From Bacteroidales bacterium (GTDB lineage Bacteria > Bacteroidota > Bacteroidia > Bacteroidales > P3), in assembly GCA_016281475.1 (NCBI GenBank), contig JAEEIS010000147.1, forward strand, positions 1 to 9,304: 9,304 bases of DNA, given 5' to 3'. Shown here piece after piece: positions 1 to 5,688 of this stretch. The notes below the pieces were generated by a model. That model made no database searches. It saw only the letters and a program-made list of their open reading frames with translations, and was not told the origin of the DNA. The translations under genes were made by a program, and so were the position numbers. Each line of letters opens with the position of its first letter. Positions within the stretch are counted from its first letter, which is position 1.

Positions 1-946
1 AGGTGTACCAGGTGTCGGGCATGACGCTGTGTAGTAGGTCGCATAGCCAGTCGATGCCAGACTGAATCCAATCCTGCGGATAGGCCCCAATCGTGAAGGT
101 GCATTGGAATATCAGATACAGCACTATTGCAAGGATAGGCAGACCCAACCAACGGTTGGTGAGAAGTGAGTCGAGTTTTTCAAGCCTGGTGTGGTCGCTA
201 TGCTGAAGCGTCTCGTTGAGTGCACCACGAATGAATGCATGTCGTGCCTCGTGGATGATGGTGGCGGGCGACTGGTGGGATGATTTTTCAATTTTGCGGC
301 GGTTGCCCTCGGCAGCGTAGGCCAGTGCCATGTAGTTGGGCACGTCGTGGAGCATGGCGAGGGTCACCTCGGGACGCTCGAGCAGACGGATGGCGACGTA
401 GCGTTTGGAGTAGCTGTCGCTGATGTTGGGTATTTTGGCCACCTCGTCGAGGAGGCTACTGATGGCGTTTTCGATGTCGGAGCCGTAGACCACATGCACG
501 TGGCGGCTGGCGTGCTCGCGTTCTTCGTAGGCAGCCACCACACCATCTATCACTTGCTCCACGCCTGTTCCGTCGAGGGCGTTGACGGGGAATGCCTGCA
601 CGCCCATGAGGCGGCCGAAACGGTCGTAATCGATGGAGTGGTCGGATGCCAGCAGCTGGTCGTAGCGGTTGAGGGCGAGGACCAGCTTGAGGTGCATGTC
701 GATAAGCTGTGGGGTGATGACGAGCGACTCTTCGAGGTCGGTGCAGTCGACCATTTGCACCACCACGTCGGGATGCTGCGGCACGATTTGCTCGGGGTCG
801 TCCAACTCGACCCACTCGAAATTGTGAATGGCTGCCGGAGCATTTTCACGGTTTCGGCACAGGAAGTCGGCCTGCTGGCAGAAGGTGGATTTGCCACTGC
901 CAGAAGAACCTACGACGGCTATCTTGATTGTTTTCGTGTCTTCCAT
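1..946 (-). CDS. feoB: FeoB-like metal-ion transporter, N-terminal part (truncated by window edge)
   Basis: This is the first 315 codons of a FeoB-family inner-membrane transporter; FeoB imports Fe2+, and some paralogues have been linked to Mn2+. The start is the only ATG upstream of the P-loop. Visible: a P-loop GSSGSGKS (residues 13-20), the FeoB-typical stretch DVVVQMVDCTDLEESL followed by TPQLIDM, a G4-type NRYD (93-96), a linker with HEARHAFIRGAL (about 233-243), and the first membrane segment (about 266-286) followed by the family's GAYPQDWI. The P-loop to G4 distance is about 73 residues, against roughly 105 in E. coli FeoB as I recall it. I see no G2 threonine region and no DLPG (G3); DDPE stands roughly where G3 should be. 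There is also no N-terminal FeoA domain, which many Bacteroidota FeoB proteins carry. Family assignment is firm. GTPase competence and metal specificity are not. Confidence 0.88.
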   Translation of the reverse strand, partial: MEDTKTIKIAVVGSSGSGKSTFCQQADFLCRNRENAPAAIHNFEWVELDDPEQIVPQHPDVVVQMVDCTDLEESLVITPQLIDMHLKLVLALNRYDQLLASDHSIDYDRFGRLMGVQAFPVNALDGTGVEQVIDGVVAAYEEREHASRHVHVVYGSDIENAISSLLDEVAKIPNISDSYSKRYVAIRLLERPEVTLAMLHDVPNYMALAYAAEGNRRKIEKSSHQSPATIIHEARHAFIRGALNETLQHSDHTRLEKLDSLLTNRWLGLPILAIVLYLIFQCTFTIGAYPQDWIQSGIDWLCDLLHSVMPDTWYT

Positions 947-953
947 AATGGTG

Positions 954-961
954 CAAAGATA
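954..961 (-). promoter_or_regulatory. Putative -7 promoter box for the feoB-like gene
   Basis: On the minus strand these bases read TATCTTTG, a perfect match to the Bacteroidota -7 consensus TAnnTTTG. The box ends only 7 bases before the ATG at 946, so the transcript would have a leader of just a few bases or none. I see no good TTG-type -33 element about 19 bases upstream. Confidence 0.5.
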
Positions 962-983
962 GCACTTTTAATTTTATTGTTAC

Positions 984-1001
984 ATCACTATTATTAGTGA
1001 T
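984..1001. repeat. Inverted repeat in the divergent feoB-like/dipeptidase promoter region
   Basis: Perfect 7-bp arms ATCACTA (984-990) and TAGTGAT (995-1001) flank a TTAT centre. It lies where the -33 region of the leftward promoter should be, and just upstream of the rightward promoter. That suits an operator for a dimeric regulator, but no regulator is identified. With no T-run after it, it is unlikely to be a terminator. Confidence 0.45.
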
Positions 1002-1015
1002 TTTGCATAAAAAAG

Positions 1016-1045
1016 TTTGTCATTGAAGAATTTTTCGTATTTTTG
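1016..1045 (+). promoter_or_regulatory. Bacteroidota-type promoter for the M20 dipeptidase
   Basis: A TTTG at 1016-1019 (-33 element) is followed after 18 bases by TATTTTTG at 1038-1045, a perfect TAnnTTTG -7 box. Transcription would start near 1050, giving a leader of about 25 bases before the ATG at 1075. The leader has no Shine-Dalgarno sequence, which is usual in this phylum. Confidence 0.75.
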
Positions 1046-1074
1046 CAAGTTCAAAATAACAAAAACATATCGAC

Positions 1075-2436
1075 ATGAAAGACGTAAAAGCCTACATCGA
1101 AGCCAATCGTGAGCGCTTCCTAGAAGAATTGTTCGAATTGATTCGCATACCCTCCATCAGTGCCGAGAGCGAGCACAAGCCCGACATGGTACGCTGTGCC
1201 GAGAAATGGAAAGAGTTTCTTCTCAAAGCTGGTTGCGACAAGGCGGAGGTGATGCCTACCGAGGGCAACCCCGTGGTATATGGCGAAAAGATTATCGACC
1301 CGAAGAAACCTACCGTGTGCGTCTACGGCCACTACGATGTGATGCCTGTGGCACCGCTGGAACTGTGGAAGACCAGCCCGTTTGAGCCAGTGGTGAAGGA
1401 CGGCAAGATTTGGGCTCGCGGTGCCGACGACGATAAGGGCCAGAGCTTTATGCAGGCCAAGGCGTTCGAGTTTATGGTCAGGACCAACCAGCTGCCCTGC
1501 AATGTGAAGTTTATGCTCGAAGGCGAAGAGGAAATTGGGTCACCCAGTCTCTACGGCTTCTGCGAGAAGAACAAGGAGTTGCTGAAGAGCGACGTGATAC
1601 TGGTGTGCGACACCAGCATGATTGCCTCCGACGTGCCCAGCATCACCAGCGGACTGCGCGGCCTGTGCTACTGGGAGGTGGAGGTGACGGGTGCCAACCA
1701 CGACCTGCACAGCGGCATCTACGGCGGCGCCGTGGCCAATCCCATCAACATCCTTTGTAAGATGATTGCCGGCCTGCACGACGAGAACAACCACATCACC
1801 ATTCCGGGATTCTACGACGACGTGCTGGTCATCAGCGACGAGGAGCGTGCCCTTATGGCTCAGGCTCCTTTCAACGAAGAGGCATACAAGAAAGAGCTCG
1901 ACATCAAGGCGGTGCATGGCGAGAAGGGCTACACCACCAAGGAACGCACCGGCATCCGTCCCTGCCTGGACGTGTGCGGCATCTGGGGCGGCCACACGGG
2001 CGAGGGCTCCAAGACCGTGCTCCCCGGCAAGGCTTACGCCAAAATCAGCACCAGACTGGTTGCCAATCAGGACTTCCACAAAATCAGCGACCTCTTCCAG
2101 CACTATTTCGAGAGCATTGCCCCCGACTGCGTGCGCGTGAAGGTGACCCCCTGCCACGGTGGTGCGGCATACGTCAGCCCGCTGGAGATGAAGGCCTACC
2201 AGGCCGCCGAGAAGGCTATGGAGACCACCTACGGCAAGCGTCCCATCCCCACCCGTAGCGGCGGCAGCATCCCCATTGTGGCGGGATTCGAGAATATCCT
2301 TGGCACCAAGAGCATCCTCATGGGCTTCGGCCTGGGTAGCGACGACATCCACGCCCCCAACGAGAACTATCCGCTGGAGCAGTTCTTCAAAGGCATTGAG
2401 ACTATCCCCTATTTCTACGAATATTTTGCACAGTGA
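1075..2436 (+). CDS. M20 family metallopeptidase (dipeptidase, carnosinase-like)
   Basis: A 453-residue cytosolic di-zinc peptidase that should cleave dipeptides or very short peptides; the length is normal for the CNDP/M20 dipeptidase group. All the metal and catalytic motifs are visible: GHYDV with H86 and D88, RGADDDKG with bridging D119, EGEEEIGS with the general base E152 and ligand E153, CDTS with D179, the dimerisation-domain histidine in HDLHSGIYGG (H212), and the last ligand in DDIHAPNE (H426). No signal peptide is seen. It has its own promoter just upstream, and the 96-base gap to the next gene has no clear terminator, so read-through into the FMN-binding gene is possible. Substrate preference cannot be read from the sequence. 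Confidence 0.95.
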   Translation: MKDVKAYIEANRERFLEELFELIRIPSISAESEHKPDMVRCAEKWKEFLLKAGCDKAEVMPTEGNPVVYGEKIIDPKKPTVCVYGHYDVMPVAPLELWKTSPFEPVVKDGKIWARGADDDKGQSFMQAKAFEFMVRTNQLPCNVKFMLEGEEEIGSPSLYGFCEKNKELLKSDVILVCDTSMIASDVPSITSGLRGLCYWEVEVTGANHDLHSGIYGGAVANPINILCKMIAGLHDENNHITIPGFYDDVLVISDEERALMAQAPFNEEAYKKELDIKAVHGEKGYTTKERTGIRPCLDVCGIWGGHTGEGSKTVLPGKAYAKISTRLVANQDFHKISDLFQHYFESIAPDCVRVKVTPCHGGAAYVSPLEMKAYQAAEKAMETTYGKRPIPTRSGGSIPIVAGFENILGTKSILMGFGLGSDDIHAPNENYPLEQFFKGIETIPYFYEYFAQ

Positions 2437-2440
2437 ACTT

Positions 2441-2470
2441 AATGTTTAAATGTTTAGAGGTAAGAGGTAA
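2441..2470 (+). repeat. Short tandem repeats AATGTTTA x2 and GAGGTAA x2
   Basis: Just after the dipeptidase stop, AATGTTTA occurs twice (2441-2448, 2449-2456) and is followed directly by GAGGTAA twice (2457-2463, 2464-2470). The periods are 8 and 7 bases. This resembles the other short arrays in the window's spacers. No function is visible. Confidence 0.7.
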
Positions 2471-2493
2471 GTCTGCCCAAAACTGCGTCAGCT

Positions 2494-2520
2494 TAAACAA
2501 TAAACTTTAAACTTAAACAA
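2494..2520 (+). repeat. TAAACNN heptamer array upstream of the FMN-binding gene
   Basis: Four consecutive units read TAAACAA (2494-2500), TAAACTT (2501-2507), TAAACT (2508-2513, one base short) and TAAACAA (2514-2520). The array ends 12 bases before the ATG at 2533 and so fills the translation-initiation region. The same unit recurs at 6590-6617. I see no TAnnTTTG promoter in this spacer. Confidence 0.75.
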
Positions 2521-2532
2521 TATCATATAAGA

Positions 2533-3075
2533 ATGAAAAAGATACTTCTCATCGTATTGCTAGGCATAGCCCTGGTGCCCGCCATGGCTCAGAACCAGCA
2601 TCACCAGCATGGCCAATGTGGCCACAGCTGTGGCAACTGCCCTCACCATCAGGCACAGCAGCAACAGCAGGCTAAGACTATCAACGGCATGACACCAGAG
2701 ATTGTCAATGCTTTCCCAACCGCCAAAATCATAGAGAAAGAGGCGAAATGGATTGTCGTATACGATGCAAACAAAAAGGTATTGGGCTATGCCGTCTACT
2801 CCAAGCCTGCCAGCATCGGCATCAAGGGCTACAACGGCGAGACTCCGCTGATGATTGCCCTCTCACCCAAGAAGAAGGTGATGTCAGTCACCCTGCTCGA
2901 CAACCAGGAGACCCCTAGTTTCCTGACACGCGTGGTCAATGCCGGACTGCTCAAGAGCTGGGACGGCATGAAGGCTAAGAAGGCCGCCAAGAAGAAGGTG
3001 GACACCGTCAGCGGCGCCACCTATTCGTCGCGCAGTATCATCCAGACTTTGCAAGCCGCATTAAGCAATCTGTAA
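2533..3075 (+). CDS. Secreted FMN-binding domain protein with His/Cys-rich N-terminus
   Basis: A 180-residue exported flavoprotein. Residues 1-19 form a signal peptide (basic KK, hydrophobic core, AMA before Q20) with no lipobox. Next comes a His/Cys-rich segment (23-39: H23, H24, H26, C29, H31, C33, C36, H38, H39), then a glutamine run (42-46). The rest is an FMN_bind domain with GIKGYNGETPL (95-105) and NQETPSF (124-130). DTVSGAT (157-163) fits the ApbE flavinylation motif, so FMN is probably attached to T163 through a phosphoester bond. The His/Cys segment probably binds metal. Its CxxxCxxC spacing matches a radical-SAM motif, but nothing else does. The stop is one base before the phosphopantetheinyl transferase start, so the two are probably co-translated. 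The electron donor and acceptor are unknown. Confidence 0.88.
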   Translation: MKKILLIVLLGIALVPAMAQNQHHQHGQCGHSCGNCPHHQAQQQQQAKTINGMTPEIVNAFPTAKIIEKEAKWIVVYDANKKVLGYAVYSKPASIGIKGYNGETPLMIALSPKKKVMSVTLLDNQETPSFLTRVVNAGLLKSWDGMKAKKAAKKKVDTVSGATYSSRSIIQTLQAALSNL

Positions 3076-3076
3076 T

Positions 3077-3673
3077 ATGGTCTATTCACTGTTTACAGAC
3101 ATGGACCGCTGCACCCCCGAGGAGGTGCAGCGGTTACTTATGTTAGTCCCTGAAGAGCAACAGGTTATAGCACTAAAATTCAAGCATACATTTGGTCAGT
3201 TTGCTACGGTAAAGAGCTATCTGATGCTGAAAGAATTGCTGGTTGAAAATGGTCTTGTGCCACCTGCCGACCCGCTTCGGTTCGAATTCAACACGCATGG
3301 CAAGCCCCATCTGGCAGACTATCCCGACGTGCATTTCAACATCAGCCACTGCCCTAGGGCAATAGCCGTGGGGGTGGACAACGCCCCTATCGGCGTGGAC
3401 GTGGAACGCTTTGTTTCGCCTTCCGACTCGTTGCTAAATTATTGTATGTGTGATGACGAAGTGAATCAGGTGCGTCAATCAGAACATCCCAAACAGACCT
3501 TTGCCGCACTGTGGACCAAGAAGGAAGCACTCTTCAAACTAAGGGGCACAGGCATCACTAAGGAACTGCGTGAGGTGCTTGTACACCCCCATCCTGATGT
3601 GGAACTAGATACAAGAATATTTGACGAACAGCAATTTGCCTTCACTGTCGCCACCACAAAGGGGATTGCTTGA
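3077..3673 (+). CDS. Sfp-type 4'-phosphopantetheinyl transferase
   Basis: This 198-residue cytosolic enzyme transfers 4'-phosphopantetheine from CoA to a serine of acyl- or peptidyl-carrier proteins. The family motifs are present: GKPHL (75-79), FNISHC (87-92), GVDVE (106-110) with the Mg2+ ligands D108 and E110, and WTKKEALFKLRGTG (146-159) with the conserved K149 and E150. The length is at the short end for Sfp-type enzymes. The ATG begins one base after the TAA of the FMN-binding gene, which points to translational coupling, and there is no Shine-Dalgarno sequence of its own. A strong hairpin lies 28 bases inside the gene. No carrier protein or synthase gene is in the window, so the target could be fatty-acid ACP or a distant secondary-metabolite system. 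Confidence 0.93.
   Translation: MVYSLFTDMDRCTPEEVQRLLMLVPEEQQVIALKFKHTFGQFATVKSYLMLKELLVENGLVPPADPLRFEFNTHGKPHLADYPDVHFNISHCPRAIAVGVDNAPIGVDVERFVSPSDSLLNYCMCDDEVNQVRQSEHPKQTFAALWTKKEALFKLRGTGITKELREVLVHPHPDVELDTRIFDEQQFAFTVATTKGIA
3105..3134 (+). repeat. 11-bp perfect hairpin inside the start of the phosphopantetheinyl transferase gene
   Basis: ACCGCTGCACC (3105-3115) and its exact complement GGTGCAGCGGT (3124-3134) flank the 8-base loop CCCGAGGA. The stem is GC-rich and begins 28 bases after the A of the start codon, so it could slow early elongation or occlude initiation in the mRNA. It has no T-run and is not a terminator. It may also be a codon-level accident. Confidence 0.6.
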
Positions 3674-3719
3674 TTGTTTGAGTATTTGGCGCGTCAGCCA
3701 TCCCCTCTTTAGAACGGGA

Positions 3720-3769
3720 GCAAACATCCAGTGAATGTTTGCCGCAAGGCCAGGGTATGTTTCAAACAT
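3720..3769. repeat. Two nested inverted repeats between convergent genes
   Basis: The 109-base gap between the converging genes holds GCAAACAT (3720-3727) and its complement ATGTTTGC (3735-3742) around a 7-base loop, then ATGTTT (3757-3762) and AAACAT (3764-3769) around a single C. The core CAAACAT or its complement thus occurs four times in 50 bases. A small GCC-GCAA-GGC hairpin (3741-3750, GNRA-type loop) sits between them. The position suits bidirectional transcription end sites, but neither strand has a T-run after the stems, so canonical intrinsic termination is doubtful. Confidence 0.5.
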
Positions 3770-3782
3770 GCAAGCAATAATC

Positions 3783-4241
3783 CTACTCCGCGCTAATGGT
3801 GAAGTCGAGGTCGGCCAATTTAAAGTAGGCACCCATGAAGTCCATGTAGCCCACACGCACCGTCACGGTCCCCTCTTTCACCTTGGGAGTCATGTAGTAG
3901 GTGCCCAGCTCGCTGCCTTTGCGCATGGAGCAGACATCTTCGTTGACGACCTTCAGGATGGTGTTGTTGGCACCCACCTTCTCGAGTTTGATGCGCACAG
4001 TGTTTTCCACACCAGCCTTCAGCACCATCGACTCGGGTTCGAGCACGGTGATGCCCTGCTGTTCGTGAGCCCTCTGCGGCACTGCCACCTGTGCCGAGGG
4101 CGGCACCTGATAGAGCGTGTCGTAGGTGGTGTGTTCATAAACTGTGGACTGCTTGTTTGCAGTGTCCTGCTTGATGGGCTCCTGTGCCATGACAGATATG
4201 CCTAAACAAACGATTGAGACAAATAGTAGTAATTTCTTCAT
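3783..4241 (-). CDS. Small secreted protein with a beta-rich C-terminal domain, function unknown
   Basis: A 152-residue exported protein. Residues 1-19 form a signal peptide (MKK, hydrophobic core, VMA before Q20). A polar, probably flexible stretch (20-60) follows. Residues 63-150 alternate hydrophobic and polar residues as in an immunoglobulin-like beta sandwich, with VLKAGVENTVRIKL (73-86), GTYYMTPK (113-120) and GTVTVRVGY (124-132). The pattern loosely resembles the C-terminal beta domain of the gliding/secretion protein GldM. That is an impression from pattern, not an identified homology, and the protein is far shorter than GldM. It has one cysteine (C104) in the mature part and no lipobox. 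It starts 13 bases after the aldehyde dehydrogenase stop, so it is probably the last gene of that operon. Confidence 0.8.
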   Translation of the reverse strand: MKKLLLFVSIVCLGISVMAQEPIKQDTANKQSTVYEHTTYDTLYQVPPSAQVAVPQRAHEQQGITVLEPESMVLKAGVENTVRIKLEKVGANNTILKVVNEDVCSMRKGSELGTYYMTPKVKEGTVTVRVGYMDFMGAYFKLADLDFTISAE

Positions 4242-4254
4242 ATTTATAGATTTA

Positions 4255-5661
4255 TTATCTTCCGAAAAGTTTCAGTATTCTCATCTTGCGCCTGCCCGAA
4301 GTACCCGTGTAGGGATGCTCGCGCAGGGGCAGGTTGAAGTGGGTCTTGCCTATCAACACGGTCGAGGGATGGGTGAATTCGCGGAAGCCCCACTCGCCAT
4401 GATAGGCACCCATGCCCGAATGTCCGGTGCCGTTGAAGGGCACGCCTTTGACCATCAGATGCACACACACCTCGTTGATGCAGCCTCCGCCATATTGCTG
4501 ACGCTGCATGGTGCGTCGTGCCCAACGTAAGTCGCGGGTGAAGAGGTACATGGCCAGCGGGTGCTCACGCTCGGCGATAATGTTCATCATACGCTCTACC
4601 TCCTTGTCCTTGAACGGCACAATGGGCAGCAGCGGATTGAACAGCTCGTGCTGCACGATAGGCTCGTCGGCCGACACGGGATAGATGATTGTTGGCGCAT
4701 AGCGGCGCGACAGCCTGTCGCCACGGCCGCCATAGACGATGCGGCTGCGATATTCCTCGGCCAATGTGGCGCACTTGTCGTAGGCCGCCTCGGTTATCAG
4801 TTTGGGGTATTCGTCGTTATGCTCGGGGCTGTCGCCAATCATCTTGGCAAAGGCATCCTTCAGCTCCGCCAAAAAGGCATCCGCCACCTCCTCGGCCACG
4901 GCCACCTGATTGATATTGATACATATCTGTCCCGCGTTGCAAAGTTTGAAGAAGGCAATCTTGCGTGCCGCGTCGCGCAGGTCGGCATCCTTGCGCACCA
5001 CGCACCAGTTGCCCGTCTCGCCACCCAACTCCAACGCCACGGGCGTGAGGTTCTTGGCCGCCACGGCCATCACATGCCTGCCCACGGCAGGCGAACCAGT
5101 GTAGAAAATCTTGTCGAACCGCTGAGCCAGACACTCGTCAGCCACGTCGTGACCGCCGTCCACCAAGGTGACATACTCCGGAGGGAACAGGTCGGCGATG
5201 AAACGTTTCAGCATCGCTGTGCTGGCCTTCGACTTGGAGCTGGCCTTGATTACGGCCGTGTTGCCACCAGCCAGTGCCGCCGTCAGCACACCCAATGTCA
5301 GCAGCATCGGAAAGTTAAAAGGACTGATTATCAACGTCACGCCGTAGGGTATTTTATACACTTTGGTCACCATGCTGGGGAAACACATCAGTCCGCTATA
5401 GTGGCATTCGGGACGAGCCCAACGCCGCAGACCGTGTATAGTCTCGTCTACCTCGGCGATGATGGGCAGCACGTCGCACAGATAGGCCTCCACAGCCGAG
5501 CGTCCCAAATCCTCGGCCAAAGCCTGTTCCATCTCCTCGGCGTGGGCTTTCACCGCCGCTTTCAGCTTCTTCAACTGGGCAATACGCCATTTCACATCCA
5601 GCGTCTCCCCTGTTCTGAAAAACTCTCGCTGCCTTTCAACAATGACCTTTATATCTTCCAT
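4255..5661 (-). CDS. NAD(P)+-dependent aldehyde dehydrogenase, class 3-like
   Basis: This 468-residue enzyme should oxidise an aldehyde to the acid with NAD(P)+. Length and motifs fit the ALDH3 group: SPFNFP (113-118) with N116 of the oxyanion hole, the cofactor loop FYTGSPAVG (186-194), ELGG with catalytic E211, CNAGQIC with nucleophile C247, ELFNPLLPI (339-347), and PFNGTGHSGMGAYHG (408-422). Several usually conserved positions differ from ALDH3 as I know it: the residue after ELGG is E215 rather than Lys, and ExFNP replaces ExFGP at 339-343. The catalytic pair is intact. The C-terminus is basic with no hydrophobic anchor, so the protein should be soluble. It lies 27 bases after the lipoprotein gene and 13 before the small secreted protein. 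Its physiological substrate is unknown. Confidence 0.93.
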   Translation of the reverse strand: MEDIKVIVERQREFFRTGETLDVKWRIAQLKKLKAAVKAHAEEMEQALAEDLGRSAVEAYLCDVLPIIAEVDETIHGLRRWARPECHYSGLMCFPSMVTKVYKIPYGVTLIISPFNFPMLLTLGVLTAALAGGNTAVIKASSKSKASTAMLKRFIADLFPPEYVTLVDGGHDVADECLAQRFDKIFYTGSPAVGRHVMAVAAKNLTPVALELGGETGNWCVVRKDADLRDAARKIAFFKLCNAGQICININQVAVAEEVADAFLAELKDAFAKMIGDSPEHNDEYPKLITEAAYDKCATLAEEYRSRIVYGGRGDRLSRRYAPTIIYPVSADEPIVQHELFNPLLPIVPFKDKEVERMMNIIAEREHPLAMYLFTRDLRWARRTMQRQQYGGGCINEVCVHLMVKGVPFNGTGHSGMGAYHGEWGFREFTHPSTVLIGKTHFNLPLREHPYTGTSGRRKMRILKLFGR

Positions 5662-5688
5662 CCTTCAAACTATTTAAAACACAAACAT

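Noticed and set aside
347..997. 216-codon plus-strand frame over the FeoB-like gene
   Set aside because: Its translation is the complement of a clear FeoB sequence, and its end lies in the promoter region.
1540..2352. 270-codon minus-strand frame over the dipeptidase gene
   Set aside because: It is a mirror of strong codon bias in a complete M20 peptidase with all metal ligands.
2617..2640. CxxxCxxC in the FMN-binding protein as a radical-SAM cluster site
   Set aside because: The protein is exported and only 180 residues long, and it lacks any SAM-binding motif. A simple metal-binding segment is far more likely.
5076..5092. Perfect 7-bp hairpin GCCTGCC/GGCAGGC in the aldehyde dehydrogenase gene
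   Set aside because: It lies mid-gene over the conserved cofactor-loop codons, with no regulatory context; short GC-rich stems are expected in GC-rich coding DNA.
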